A stretch of 64,000 nt of DNA from Ruminococcaceae bacterium UBA7080 (GCA_002493595.1 DKZG01000003.1:1-64000); one strand, 5' to 3'. Shown: positions 51,092 through 61,304, numbered from the stretch's first letter. A program made the numbers and translations. The notes: generated by a model not told the origin, from the sequence alone.

Positions 51092-52117
51092 TCAGTATTT
51101 ATTATGTACCTTTTCGGCAAAACAAAGAAAATCCTTAATCTCAATAACTGTACCATCATCAAGAATCGCTTTACCTGTCATTCTGCCGAATACCTGATGC
51201 TGGTCTGTTATAATTATACCTACACTTGTATAGTCGCATCGGTCAATAATCGGCACGAAATCCATTTCAAATCTTCCGTCGGATGATGTAAATGTCCACG
51301 GGTCAATAAAATTCTCACTGATATGGAATGTTACATCATCAATTTTATGCGCAACACCATCATAAAAAATAACATTCTCACTTGCTGCAGAAGTATCGCC
51401 GAAACCGTATCCGATGTTAAAGCCAAAGCGATGACCGTCAACAGTACCCGAACCTGAGCCCCAATACCAGTAATTATCATAGGTCCACACGCCCCTGCCC
51501 CAATCAAGTCCGCCAAAATCAGTATCGGGACAGAAATCATAAACTTTACCATCATACTCCACCTTGCCGGAAGCGGGCATACAGTTAATTTTTTGATTGT
51601 AATAAAAGGCCTTTTTATCCTCCGCCCATGGAGTAGCTATAACCATTGTATCTTCATCCGGGTTATCAAGGGTAATATTCACTTTAAGACCCTTGCCGGC
51701 ATCAAAGCTCGGATAATCGCAGCGGATAATACGCTTATTATCCTTTACTAAATATTCCAAAGCAAGTTTTTTATTTTTTACTTTGACATCACCATTCTCC
51801 GATGTCGGAGGCAGTGCAAGTTTACCCATGGGAAAAGGTGCAAGAACCGGCTGTGTATGCTCCCACGCTTTATTGAAATCAAGAAAGCTTACGCTTTCCA
51901 TTTCAAGATAACCCAAATCCGAAATGGTAAAACAAACAGCAACATTATGCTTATTTGAGATTATATAATAATAATCCCATTCCTTAATTCTCGTTTTTCT
52001 CTTTTTAATTTCATTTCGGTCGTAAATCTGAACAAGACGCCTGCTCCAACCCGGCTCTCTCAAACTGCCGTCAGCATTAAGCAAAGGCTTGCGCTGTGTT
52101 ACCTCATGATTTCTCAT
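51092..52117 (-). CDS. DUF2804 family protein
   Basis: 341 residues. The family covers uncharacterised beta-rich proteins of bacteria and fungi, related in fold to lipocalin-like hydroxynerolidol-type proteins. Clear marks are the start VTQRKPLLNADGSLREPGWSR, FGGLDWGRGVWTYDNYWYWG and FGFNIGYGFGD. No signal peptide is present. The gene is monocistronic with its own terminator. Confidence 0.86.
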   Translation of the reverse strand: MRNHEVTQRKPLLNADGSLREPGWSRRLVQIYDRNEIKKRKTRIKEWDYYYIISNKHNVAVCFTISDLGYLEMESVSFLDFNKAWEHTQPVLAPFPMGKLALPPTSENGDVKVKNKKLALEYLVKDNKRIIRCDYPSFDAGKGLKVNITLDNPDEDTMVIATPWAEDKKAFYYNQKINCMPASGKVEYDGKVYDFCPDTDFGGLDWGRGVWTYDNYWYWGSGSGTVDGHRFGFNIGYGFGDTSAASENVIFYDGVAHKIDDVTFHISENFIDPWTFTSSDGRFEMDFVPIIDRCDYTSVGIIITDQHQVFGRMTGKAILDDGTVIEIKDFLCFAEKVHNKY

Positions 52118-52210
52118 AATGTTACCCCTTTATAAATTTTATTGATAAAAATAAAAAAATTTATCCAAATTTATTATAGCAAACAATGATTCGAAATGCA
52201 AATAAAAAGA

Positions 52211-52231
52211 CGGTGAGTATGATGCTCACCG
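52211..52231 (-). terminator. Terminator after uraA
   Basis: CGGTGAG (52211-52217) pairs with CTCACCG (52225-52231). Reading left, TCTTTTTATTT follows. Confidence 0.88.
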
Positions 52232-52249
52232 CCAAATATAAATTTTTAA

Positions 52250-53677
52250 TTATTTCTCAGGTTCTGTTTCGGCTTCGGATTTACCGGAAGCTGTTTCAAA
52301 GTTATAATCCTTTCCGGGAAAAACAGCATTAAGCACAATACCGGCAATCGCCGCTACAGCAAGTGCTGAAAGGGTAATATCAAACTTGCCTATTGCAAAA
52401 GAAATACCGCTGCCCAGACCAAGAGCACAAACAAGAATAACAGCTGCTACGATTGTATTGCGTGCCTTTGAAAAATCAACCTTATTTTCAACAACATTTC
52501 TTACACCGATTGCGGAAATCATGCCGTACAGAACAAATGAAATACCACCGATAACCGCAGTAGGCATAAGATTTATGCAGGCTGCAAATTTTGGCGAGAA
52601 TGAAAATAAAATTGCAAAATATGCAGCAATTCTTACAACTCTTGGATCATAAACCTTTGAAAGTGCAAGTACGCCTGTATTTTCACCGTATGTTGTATTG
52701 GCAGGGCCGCCGAAAAGCGATGCCATAATTGTAGCAATACCATCGCCTGCAAGTGAACGGTGCAGACCGGGCTGCGCAATATAATTCTTGCCGCATGTAG
52801 CACCGATTGCAGAAATATCGCCGATGTGCTCCATCATAGTAGCAAGCGCTATAGGCATAATAGCTATAATCGCAGAAATAGCCTTTGAGCTGTCATGCAC
52901 ACCACCGAATACAGTTGAACTCCACTCAATCGGAAAACCAATCCAAGGCGCATCTTTAAGAGCCTGGAGCTTGTCCACTGAGAAAATAAGCATGTTCGGA
53001 TTTCCGTTTACCGCAATAAATGTACCGCTTCCATCAACCGCAATTTCCTGTCCTACTGTAAGGGAAAGAACTACTGCTACGGCAACCGAACCCAAAAGTC
53101 CCAAAAGGATAGGAATAATCTTTGCCATTCCCTTTCCGAATATGTTAAACAAAATTACAAGTGCAAGTGCAACAATTGCAAGCCACCAGTTTGTTGCACA
53201 GTTACTGATAGCACTGGGCGCAAGACCCAGACCGATTGCAATAATGATCGGACCCGTAACAACGGGCGGAAATATTTTCATTATCTTATTTATGCCGACA
53301 ATTTTAATTAATATTGCAAGCACAAGATAAAGCAAACCTGCACATGCAACACCAAGACATGCATACGGCAGCATTTCCTTATTCGGCGTTCCGTCCTCCA
53401 GCATAGGTGCAATAGCTCCGTATCCGCCCAAAAACGCGAAAGATGACCCTAAAAAGGCCGGAACCTTAAATTTTGTAAAAACATGAAACAGAAGCGTACC
53501 CAGACCTGCCATAAGAAGCGTAGTTGCAATATCAAGTCCTGTTAAAAGAGGAACAAGAACCGTTGCGCCGAACATGGCAAACATGTGCTGAAAACCGAGC
53601 ACAACCATTCTGGGAATACCAAGCTGCCTTGCGTCGTAGATACCCTCGATACCTACTTTAATCTTTTCTTTAGCCAT
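52250..53677 (-). CDS. uraA: Uracil permease (NCS2 family)
   Basis: 475 residues with 14 membrane spans of the nucleobase:cation symporter-2 fold. Marks are QHMFAMFGATVLVP at the first span, MMEHIGDISAIG and the GGPANTTYGENTGV motif of the substrate site. It follows upp closely, matching uptake with conversion of uracil to UMP. Confidence 0.95.
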   Translation of the reverse strand: MAKEKIKVGIEGIYDARQLGIPRMVVLGFQHMFAMFGATVLVPLLTGLDIATTLLMAGLGTLLFHVFTKFKVPAFLGSSFAFLGGYGAIAPMLEDGTPNKEMLPYACLGVACAGLLYLVLAILIKIVGINKIMKIFPPVVTGPIIIAIGLGLAPSAISNCATNWWLAIVALALVILFNIFGKGMAKIIPILLGLLGSVAVAVVLSLTVGQEIAVDGSGTFIAVNGNPNMLIFSVDKLQALKDAPWIGFPIEWSSTVFGGVHDSSKAISAIIAIMPIALATMMEHIGDISAIGATCGKNYIAQPGLHRSLAGDGIATIMASLFGGPANTTYGENTGVLALSKVYDPRVVRIAAYFAILFSFSPKFAACINLMPTAVIGGISFVLYGMISAIGVRNVVENKVDFSKARNTIVAAVILVCALGLGSGISFAIGKFDITLSALAVAAIAGIVLNAVFPGKDYNFETASGKSEAETEPEK

Positions 53678-53703
53678 AATTTCTCCTCAATAAAATACTG
53701 TCT

Positions 53704-54336
53704 CTACTTTGTACCGAAAATTCTGTCACCTGCATCACCCAGACCGGGAATAATATAGCAATCCTCATTAAGCTTTTCATCAAGAGCAGCACAATAAATG
53801 TCAACATCAGGATGGGCCTCTTTGAGTGCATCAAGTCCCTCAGGTGCAGCAATAATGCACATAAAAATAATCTTTCTCGGATTTCTCATTTTAATTTGAC
53901 TTATGGCATCAACCGCCGAGCCTCCGGTTGCAAGCATCGGATCAACCACGAAAACATCGCGCTCCTCAATATCCTTAGGAAGCTTGCAGTAATATTCAAC
54001 AGGCATATGCGTTGTTTCGTCTCTGTAAAGGCCGATATGACCGACTCTGGCAGCAGGAACAAGCTGCAAACAACCGTCAACCATTCCGAGACCGGCACGC
54101 AAAATAGGAACAAAAGCCAGCTTTCGTCCGGCAATATGATTGCACTGGGCGATGCCGCACGGTGTCTGAACCTCAATACACTCCGTTGGCAAATCTCGTG
54201 TCGCCTCATAAGTCATAAGCATGGCAATCTCATTAACGAGCTGTCTGAAATCCTTGGTGCTTGTTTCTGTCGAACGCAGAATGCTAAGCTTATGCTGAAT
54301 AAGCGGATGCTCAAAAATAACTACTTTTCTCGGCAT
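53704..54336 (-). CDS. upp: Uracil phosphoribosyltransferase
   Basis: 210 residues from the ATG at 54336 (start PRKVVIFEHPLIQHKL), preceded by GGAGG at eight bases. Upstream ATGs in frame give residues that do not match the family. The PRPP loop is VVDPMLATGGSAVDAI and the uracil loop is near IPGLGDAGDRIFGT. It makes UMP from uracil and PRPP. It is cotranscribed with uraA. Confidence 0.96.
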   Translation of the reverse strand: MPRKVVIFEHPLIQHKLSILRSTETSTKDFRQLVNEIAMLMTYEATRDLPTECIEVQTPCGIAQCNHIAGRKLAFVPILRAGLGMVDGCLQLVPAARVGHIGLYRDETTHMPVEYYCKLPKDIEERDVFVVDPMLATGGSAVDAISQIKMRNPRKIIFMCIIAAPEGLDALKEAHPDVDIYCAALDEKLNEDCYIIPGLGDAGDRIFGTK

Positions 54337-54412
54337 GATCATATCCTCCATAATAATCCTTTTATCTTTCAAATAATATCATAATACAACAAACTTGACA
54401 AGAAGTGTTACA

Positions 54413-57235
54413 TTATTGTAAATACTTTTTCAGATATTGGCCTGTATATGACTTTTTGCATTTTGCAACTTCCTCAGGGGTACCGGCCGCAACAATACGA
54501 CCGCCGCCCTTTCCGCCTTCAGGACCAAGGTCTATTATATAATCCGCGGTTTTTATAATATCAAGATTATGTTCAATAACCAGCACGGTATTGCCTGTAT
54601 CAACAAGCATATTCAAAACGTTCACAAGACGGTGAACATCTGCAGTATGCAGCCCGGTTGTAGGCTCATCAAGAATATATATCGTTTTGCCGGTGCTTCT
54701 TTTGGCAAGTTCGGTCGCAAGCTTAACTCTCTGTGCCTCACCTCCCGAAAGAGTGGTAGCACTCTGACCGATCTTTATATAACCCAAACCCACATCTGAC
54801 AGCGTTTTAAGCTTTCTGTAAATCTTAGGCTGCTGAGAAAAAAATTCGACACCTTCATCAACAGTCATCTCAAGAACATCAAAAATTGTTTTGCCTTTAA
54901 ATTTAACTTCAAGCGTTTCACGGTTATAGCGTTTGCCGGCACAAACCTCACACGGTACATAAACATCAGCAAGAAAATGCATTTCTATTTTCACTATACC
55001 GTCACCCTGACAAGCTTCGCATCGACCGCCTTTTACATTAAACGAAAAGCGATTTGCCTTATAACCGCGCTGTTTGGCGTCGGGAGTCTGAGCATAAAGC
55101 TCTCGTATATCATTAAATACACCGGTATATGTGGCCGGGTTTGAACGCGGCGTTCTGCCTATCGGTGACTGGTCAATATTAATAACCTTGTCAAGGTTAT
55201 CAGTACCCGATATTTTTTCAAATTTGCCCGGTCGTTTTTTTGCACCATTAAGCACATTGGACAAATATTTATTAAGTATTTCATTAACAAGGCTTGACTT
55301 GCCTGAACCGGAAACACCTGTTACCGCTACAAATTTACCGAGCGGAATTTCAACATCAATATTCTTAAGGTTATTTTCCGCAGCTTTATGGACAGTCAGC
55401 TTTTTTCCGTTGCCCTTACGGCGTTTATCAGGAACGGGAATAAAACGTTTACCGCTGAGATACATGCCTGTAATTGAATTTTTACAGTTTATAATATCCT
55501 CTAAGGTTCCGGCAGCAATAAGCTCACCGCCGTGTACACCTGCACCGGGTCCTATATCAACGATATAATCGGCATTTCTCATGGTATCCTCATCATGCTC
55601 AACAACAATCAGAGTATTGCCTAAATCACGCAAATGCTTAAGTGTTGCGAGAAGCTTATCATTATCTCTTTGATGCAGTCCTATTGAAGGCTCATCAAGA
55701 ATATACAAAACACCCATAAGAGATGACCCGATTTGGGTTGCAAGACGAATTCGCTGTGCTTCCCCGCCGGAAAGCGTTGCTGCCTCACGCGAGAGCGAAA
55801 GGTAATCCAAACCCACTGAATTAAGAAATTCCAGTCTCTCTTTAATTTCATTTATTACAAGAGTGCCTATAAGCTTTTCGCGCTCGGTTAGCTCAAGATT
55901 TTTAATAAATTCAAGCTCCTCATTAATAGGCATTTTACAGAATTCATAAATATTCTTGCCACCTACTGTAACACTCATGATTTCGGGAGTAAGGCGCGAA
56001 CCTTTACAATCGGGACACACACAGGTAGTCATAACCTGTTCGATATCGCTTCTGGCCCAGTCGGAAGTTGTTTCGTCATAACGTCTCTTAAGATTTGACA
56101 CAATACCCTCAAATGAATTCTTATATGTGCCTGAACCATAAGATGTAACACGCTTCATCGTAAGCTTTTTATCGCCTGTACCATAAAGAATAGCATGGAG
56201 CCCTTCTTTCGAAATCATTTCAATGGGAACATCCAGCGAAAAACCATATGCCTTTGCTAGGCCTTCATAATACATCTTGGCAATTGAACTGTCATTTATA
56301 CTCCAGCCTGAAGCTTTAATTGCCCCCTGATTAATAGACAGTTTTTTATTTGGTATAATCAGTTGGGGATCTATTTCTCTATATGCACCGAGACCCGCGC
56401 ACTTTTTGCAAGCACCGAAGGGATTATTAAAAGAAAACATACGCGGGCTCATTTCCTCAATAACTGCACCATGCTCGGGACATGCATAATTAAGAGAAAA
56501 CAACTCTTCCCTGTCACCGACAATATCAATTATAACAACACCGTCCGAAAGGTGAGTTGCCGTTTCAATAGAATCAGTCAAACGTGATTTAATGCTTTCA
56601 TTTATAGTAAGTCGATCGACAATAACCTCTATGTTATGTTTTTTGTTTTTATCAAGCCTGATATCCTCTGAAAGATCATAGACTGCACCGTCAACACGAA
56701 CTCGGACAAAACCTGATTTTCGAACGCCGTCAAGCTCCTTCACATACTCGCCTTTTCTTCCTCTTACTATAGGCGATAAAATTTGAATTTTTGTTTTATC
56801 CTCCAGCTTCATTACCGAATCAACAATCTGATCCACTGTCTGCTGCGTAATTTCTCTGCCGCATTTGGTACAATGCGGTATTCCGATTCTTGCATAAAGA
56901 AGCCTAAGGTAATCATAAATTTCCGTAACCGTGCCCACTGTTGAACGCGGATTTCGGCTGGTGGTCTTTTGGTCAATGGAGATAGCCGGAGAAAGTCCGT
57001 CAATATAATCCACATCCGGTTTTTCCATCTGGCCTAAAAATTGCCGGGCATAGGAGGAAAGCGATTCAACATATCTGCGCTGACCCTCTGCATAAATCGT
57101 ATCAAAAGCCAAACTTGACTTGCCTGAACCGGATAAACCGGTAAATACAATCAGCTTATCTCTCGGAATTTCAACATCAATGTTCTTTAGATTATGCTCG
57201 CGCGCACCTTTAATAACTATATTCTTTATCATCAC
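54413..57235 (-). CDS. uvrA: Excinuclease ABC subunit A
   Basis: 940 residues, the usual length. It has two ABC ATPase halves (Walker A GLSGSGKSSLAF and GVSGSGKSSLVN; two LSGGEAQR signatures) and zinc fingers near CTKCG, CPEHG/CKKCAG and GRCEACQGDG. It finds helix-distorting DNA damage and loads UvrB. Its start overlaps the MATE gene's stop by four bases. Confidence 0.98.
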   Translation of the reverse strand: MMIKNIVIKGAREHNLKNIDVEIPRDKLIVFTGLSGSGKSSLAFDTIYAEGQRRYVESLSSYARQFLGQMEKPDVDYIDGLSPAISIDQKTTSRNPRSTVGTVTEIYDYLRLLYARIGIPHCTKCGREITQQTVDQIVDSVMKLEDKTKIQILSPIVRGRKGEYVKELDGVRKSGFVRVRVDGAVYDLSEDIRLDKNKKHNIEVIVDRLTINESIKSRLTDSIETATHLSDGVVIIDIVGDREELFSLNYACPEHGAVIEEMSPRMFSFNNPFGACKKCAGLGAYREIDPQLIIPNKKLSINQGAIKASGWSINDSSIAKMYYEGLAKAYGFSLDVPIEMISKEGLHAILYGTGDKKLTMKRVTSYGSGTYKNSFEGIVSNLKRRYDETTSDWARSDIEQVMTTCVCPDCKGSRLTPEIMSVTVGGKNIYEFCKMPINEELEFIKNLELTEREKLIGTLVINEIKERLEFLNSVGLDYLSLSREAATLSGGEAQRIRLATQIGSSLMGVLYILDEPSIGLHQRDNDKLLATLKHLRDLGNTLIVVEHDEDTMRNADYIVDIGPGAGVHGGELIAAGTLEDIINCKNSITGMYLSGKRFIPVPDKRRKGNGKKLTVHKAAENNLKNIDVEIPLGKFVAVTGVSGSGKSSLVNEILNKYLSNVLNGAKKRPGKFEKISGTDNLDKVINIDQSPIGRTPRSNPATYTGVFNDIRELYAQTPDAKQRGYKANRFSFNVKGGRCEACQGDGIVKIEMHFLADVYVPCEVCAGKRYNRETLEVKFKGKTIFDVLEMTVDEGVEFFSQQPKIYRKLKTLSDVGLGYIKIGQSATTLSGGEAQRVKLATELAKRSTGKTIYILDEPTTGLHTADVHRLVNVLNMLVDTGNTVLVIEHNLDIIKTADYIIDLGPEGGKGGGRIVAAGTPEEVAKCKKSYTGQYLKKYLQ

Positions 57236-58647
57236 TTGTCACCGCTTTTCTGTTTGAATTTTTCTAATCCTTCAATTCCCTGCTTTGTAACAGGTTTAAT
57301 CCATTTTTTTGAAAAATAATATTTTATACACAAAATATTTTTCGGTATATCCTCAAAAATATACATAACGACAAAAGCTGCAATAAATGGCATTTTGAAC
57401 ACATAAACAGACAAAGCAGTTACAGGAACCGACAAAGCCCAAAGACATATAAGCTCATATTTTGCGCCTGTTATTGTATCACCGCCTGAACGGAAAATGG
57501 AAACAACCTCCAAATAAGGCATCATTCTAAACGGAAATGCAATTGCATATATCAGCATCAGAGTTACCGCAGTATTCAACGTGGTCTCACTTATGTTATT
57601 ACCCATATTAAACACGCTTACAAGCTGAGTTCTTAACAGAATAATAAGAACGGAAACCAGCACGGACAATGACGGTACAATAACCATAAATCGCTTTGAA
57701 TCAAGCAGACCGCGCTCAATTTCACCCTGACCGATTGATTTGCCGATCATGACGGATGAGGCACTGCAAATACCGATAAAAATTACAAAAGCAATATTTT
57801 CAAAACTTCTGAGAATGGTAATTGCCGAAAAGTATTCATAACCCATATTGGCAAAAATTACATTATAGACAAAAGTACCTCCGCCCCACATACCTTCATT
57901 TAAAACAACCGGTGTTGCTTTGATGATATAGCCCTTAAACTCTTCGGCGGAAAAGCGAAAATATTCCTTTGAATTTTTAACCAATATATTTTTCTGTGCC
58001 AATGAAATTATGATTATCAGCACCACACCCAGCCAGGCAGATATAACTGTAGCAAGGGCTGCTCCGCGTATTCCCATTTTATCAAAACCGAATTTACCGA
58101 AAATCATACAATAGTCAAGAAAAATATTTAATACGGTTGTAAAGGCTGACACCCACATCGGAAGCTTAACGTTTTCAACTGCACGAAGAATTGCAGCTAA
58201 AATATTTGTGATGGCAATAGGCACAAAGGAAAAAGCAACCACTCTAAGATACTCTGCACCTGTGGCTATTACTTCCTTATCGGAATTAAAAATCTTTACA
58301 ACGCCTTCAGGAAATGCGAGACTTACAGCCGTAAATAATATGGAAACAAAAACAGCAAATAAAATTGATATACCACCAATATGGCGTATTTTTTTTAAAT
58401 CCTTTACACCCCAAAACTGCGAAATAAATACGCTTGTCGCAGAACAAAATCCGACGAGTATCATATTCATCAGCCAGCTCCACTGCCCCATCATTCCAAC
58501 CGATGAAAGTGCAACCGTTCCGAGATTGCTGACAAGCAAAGTATCTGCTAATGTGAATGAACTGGTAAGCAGGTTCTGAAGTGCAACAGGAACTGCCAGC
58601 TTGACTGCCGTTTTCCAAAAATCTTTATCATTAAATAATTTAGTCAT
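57232..58647 (-). CDS. MATE family efflux transporter
   Basis: 471 residues with twelve membrane spans in two similar halves; both carry the MATE pattern (PVALQNLLTSSFTLADTLLV and TPVVLNEGMWGGGTF). It exports cationic drugs or metabolites in exchange for Na+ or H+. It is wedged between uvrB (one base away) and uvrA (four-base overlap), so it is made together with the repair enzymes. Confidence 0.93.
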   Translation of the reverse strand: MTKLFNDKDFWKTAVKLAVPVALQNLLTSSFTLADTLLVSNLGTVALSSVGMMGQWSWLMNMILVGFCSATSVFISQFWGVKDLKKIRHIGGISILFAVFVSILFTAVSLAFPEGVVKIFNSDKEVIATGAEYLRVVAFSFVPIAITNILAAILRAVENVKLPMWVSAFTTVLNIFLDYCMIFGKFGFDKMGIRGAALATVISAWLGVVLIIIISLAQKNILVKNSKEYFRFSAEEFKGYIIKATPVVLNEGMWGGGTFVYNVIFANMGYEYFSAITILRSFENIAFVIFIGICSASSVMIGKSIGQGEIERGLLDSKRFMVIVPSLSVLVSVLIILLRTQLVSVFNMGNNISETTLNTAVTLMLIYAIAFPFRMMPYLEVVSIFRSGGDTITGAKYELICLWALSVPVTALSVYVFKMPFIAAFVVMYIFEDIPKNILCIKYYFSKKWIKPVTKQGIEGLEKFKQKSGDK

Positions 58648-58648
58648 T

Positions 58649-60604
58649 TTATCCTTTTTCCAGCTCTGCTATTTGGTCACGCAAAAATGCAGCGTGTTCA
58701 AATTCAAGCATACGAGCTGCCTCTTTCATTTCTTTAGTCAACTGATTAATAAGTAGCTGTTTATCCTTTTTCGTAAGATGTTTTCGCTTTCCGGGCATTT
58801 TTTCTTTAGAGGTTATTTCAATTATCTGACGAACATCCTTCTTGATTGTCTTCGGCGTAATGCCATGTGTCTTATTATACTCCTCCTGAATTTCTCTTCG
58901 TCTTATCGTTTCGGTAATAGCACGTTCCATAGAAGGCGTTACACTGTCAGCATACATAATAACCTGACCGTTTTCATTACGTGCAGCACGACCGATTGTC
59001 TGAACAAGAGATGTCTCGGAACGCAGAAAGCCCTCTTTATCCGCATCCAGTATAGCGACAAGTGATACCTCGGGTATATCCAGTCCCTCTCGAAGGAGAT
59101 TTATACCTACAAGAACATCAAATGCACCTAAGCGCAAATCACGTATAATCTCCATACGTTCAATTGTATCAATATCATGATGCATATAACGCACCTTAAC
59201 ATCAAAGCCTTCGAGATACTTAGTCAAATCTTCTGCCATAGCCTTTGTCAGAGTAGTAACCAGTACTCTTTCACCCTGTCGGGCTCTGAGGTTAATTTCG
59301 GACAAAAGATCATCCATCTGATCCTCGGTAGGCTTAACGGTAATAATCGGATCAAGAAGTCCCGTAGGCCTGATAACCTGCTCAACAATACGGGTACTTT
59401 TTTCCTTTTCAAAGCCGCCCGGAGTTGCAGAAGTAAAGATGACCTGATTAATCCTGTCATAAAACTCATCAAACTGAAGCGGTCTGTTATCAAGAGCGCT
59501 CGGCAGTCTAAAGCCATATTCAACAAGACTTTCCTTTCTTGCCCGATCACCGGCATACATGCCTCTTACCTGAGGCAACATAACATGGCTCTCATCGCAA
59601 AACAACAGAAAATCATCAGGAAAATAATCAATTAAAGTAAAGGGCGCTGCACCGGGCTCTCTTCCGCTCATAACTGCCGAATAGTTTTCTATACCCTTGC
59701 AAAAGCCGGTTTCTCTAAGCATTTCAATATCATTCATAGTACGTTCTTTTATACGCTGAGCCTCGAGCAGCTTACCCTTTTCCTCAAATTCAGCCACTCG
59801 TTGAACCATTTCATTATATATTTTTTCAATAGCAATCTTCATTTTTTCAGCGCCGACAACATAGTGTGATGCAGGATAAAGACACACATGTGACAAAACA
59901 CCTTCCACCCTGCCTGTAAGCGGTTGAATTTCACATATCCGATCAATTTCATCTCCGAAAAATTCAATTCTTACCGCTGTACCGGATGAACCTGCGGGAA
60001 AAACTTCTAATGTATCACCGCGGACCCTGAATTTATTACGTACAAAATTAATATCATTTCGTTCATACTGAATGGAAACAAGCTTTTCAATAAGTGCATC
60101 CCTTCCGTACTCCATACCTGTACGCAGTGAAACTACCATGCTCTTATAATCAATCGGGTCACCAATTGAATATATGCAGGAAACCGATGCGACAATAATA
60201 ACATCACGCCGTTCAAATAATGCAGCAGTTGCTGAATGACGCAGCTTGTCTATCTCGTCATTAATGGATGAATCTTTTTCAATATACGTATCCGTTGTAG
60301 GCACGTAAGCCTCAGGCTGATAGTAATCATAATAGCTGACGAAGTACTCAACTGCATTATCCGGAAAGAACTCTTTAAATTCACTGCATAGCTGCGCAGC
60401 AAGTGTTTTGTTGTGAGCCAAAACAAGAGTCGGTCTATTAACCTTTTCAATAATATTAGCCATTGTAAAGGTCTTTCCGGAGCCGGTAACGCCCATGAGT
60501 GTCTGCTCTTTATCACCATTCAAAACACCTTCAACCAAAGCATCAATAGCCTGTGGCTGGTCTCCGGTTGGCTTATATTTACTTACTAATTTAAACTTGT
60601 CCAT
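58649..60604 (-). CDS. uvrB: Excinuclease ABC subunit B
   Basis: 651 residues starting at ATG 60604 (DKFKLVSKYKPTGDQPQAID). The frame extends 63 codons further but that part is read through tRNA-Lys and its terminator. Marks are Walker A GVTGSGKT, the beta-hairpin YVSYYDYYQPEAYVP, helicase motifs to RAARN, and the UVR motif at the C-terminus. UvrB verifies damage delivered by UvrA and prepares incision by UvrC. Confidence 0.98.
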   Translation of the reverse strand: MDKFKLVSKYKPTGDQPQAIDALVEGVLNGDKEQTLMGVTGSGKTFTMANIIEKVNRPTLVLAHNKTLAAQLCSEFKEFFPDNAVEYFVSYYDYYQPEAYVPTTDTYIEKDSSINDEIDKLRHSATAALFERRDVIIVASVSCIYSIGDPIDYKSMVVSLRTGMEYGRDALIEKLVSIQYERNDINFVRNKFRVRGDTLEVFPAGSSGTAVRIEFFGDEIDRICEIQPLTGRVEGVLSHVCLYPASHYVVGAEKMKIAIEKIYNEMVQRVAEFEEKGKLLEAQRIKERTMNDIEMLRETGFCKGIENYSAVMSGREPGAAPFTLIDYFPDDFLLFCDESHVMLPQVRGMYAGDRARKESLVEYGFRLPSALDNRPLQFDEFYDRINQVIFTSATPGGFEKEKSTRIVEQVIRPTGLLDPIITVKPTEDQMDDLLSEINLRARQGERVLVTTLTKAMAEDLTKYLEGFDVKVRYMHHDIDTIERMEIIRDLRLGAFDVLVGINLLREGLDIPEVSLVAILDADKEGFLRSETSLVQTIGRAARNENGQVIMYADSVTPSMERAITETIRRREIQEEYNKTHGITPKTIKKDVRQIIEITSKEKMPGKRKHLTKKDKQLLINQLTKEMKEAARMLEFEHAAFLRDQIAELEKG

Positions 60605-60696
60605 ACTATGCACCTGACTCAATTTTGCTAAATTTATCGCATATGGGATTATTATATGATAAAAAAATAAAAAAGTAAATAGCAATAAAAAATAAG

Positions 60697-60730
60697 ATAA
60701 AAAAATAAGGAGCAGATATAAGTCTGCTCC
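60697..60730 (-). terminator. Terminator of the tRNA operon
   Basis: GGAGCAGA (60709-60716) pairs with TCTGCTCC (60723-60730). Reading left, TTATTTTTTTATC follows. It ends the tRNA transcript before uvrB. Confidence 0.9.
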
Positions 60731-60732
60731 TT

Positions 60733-60808
60733 TGGTGACCCATCGGGGAGTCGAACCCCGGACACCTTGATTAAAAGTCAAGTGCTCTGCCATCTGAGCT
60801 AATGGATC
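60733..60808 (-). tRNA. tRNA-Lys (anticodon TTT)
   Basis: The cloverleaf is complete: acceptor GATCCAT with ATGGGTC (one G-U), anticodon loop with TTT, T-loop GTTCGACTC, and discriminator A with encoded CCA. Confidence 0.97.
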
Positions 60809-60835
60809 ATATCACCCTTGATTTTATCAGGGTGC

Positions 60836-60910
60836 TGGCTGGGGAGGCGGGATTCGAACCCACGCATGACGGAGTCAAAGTCCGTTGCCTTACCGCTTGG
60901 CTACACCCCA
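60836..60910 (-). tRNA. tRNA-Gln (anticodon TTG)
   Basis: Acceptor TGGGGTG faces CTCCCCA, anticodon TTG, T-loop GTTCGAATC, discriminator G and encoded CCA. The sixth acceptor pair is a T-T mismatch; other features are normal. Confidence 0.95.
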
Positions 60911-60986
60911 ATATTTTGGGATAAAACTAACTTGTTGTAACAAGCCAGACAATATTGAAACCCGCTTAAGCGGATATTTAATAATG

Positions 60987-61064
60987 TGGGGTGGGATATC
61001 GGATTCGAACCGATGACCTCCAGTGCCACAAACTGGCGCTCTAACCAACTGAACTAATCCCACC
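60987..61064 (-). tRNA. tRNA-His (anticodon GTG)
   Basis: Acceptor GTGGGAT with ATCCCAC, plus the extra 5' G (position -1) opposite C73 that marks tRNA-His. Anticodon GTG, encoded CCA. Confidence 0.97.
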
Positions 61065-61104
61065 ATATATGTAAAAGCACCGCAGTGCTGTTACCGCTTT
61101 TTAG

Positions 61105-61181
61105 TGGCGCGCTGAGAGGGACTCGAACCCCCGACCTACTGCTTAGAAGGCAGTTGCTCTATCCAGCTGAGCTATCAGCGC
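61105..61181 (-). tRNA. tRNA-Arg (anticodon TCT)
   Basis: Acceptor GCGCTGA with TCAGCGC, anticodon TCT, discriminator G, encoded CCA. Confidence 0.97.
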
Positions 61182-61185
61182 ATAA

Positions 61186-61259
61186 TGGAGCGGGTGATGG
61201 GAATCGAACCCACACAACCAGCTTGGAAGGCTGGGATTCTACCATTGAACTACACCCGC
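61186..61259 (-). tRNA. tRNA-Gly (anticodon TCC)
   Basis: Acceptor GCGGGTG with CACCCGC, anticodon TCC, discriminator T, encoded CCA. First gene of the five-tRNA operon. Confidence 0.97.
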
Positions 61260-61275
61260 ATTTGCGACGGTCATT

Positions 61276-61304
61276 ATTATACCTAATGACCGCCGAAGTG
61301 TCAA
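61276..61304 (-). promoter_or_regulatory. Consensus promoter of the tRNA operon
   Basis: Reading left, TTGACA (61304-61299), 17 bases, TATAAT (61281-61276), both perfect. It lies 15-45 bases behind the clpE-like stop and drives Gly-Arg-His-Gln-Lys. Confidence 0.93.

Noticed and set aside
53812..54384. A 190-codon plus-strand frame opposite upp
   Set aside because: It is antisense to a well-supported enzyme and has no ribosome site or recognisable domain.
60605..60793. The N-terminal extension of uvrB
   Set aside because: These 63 codons are read through tRNA-Lys and its terminator, and UvrB proteins normally begin at the DKFKLVSKYKPTGDQP region.
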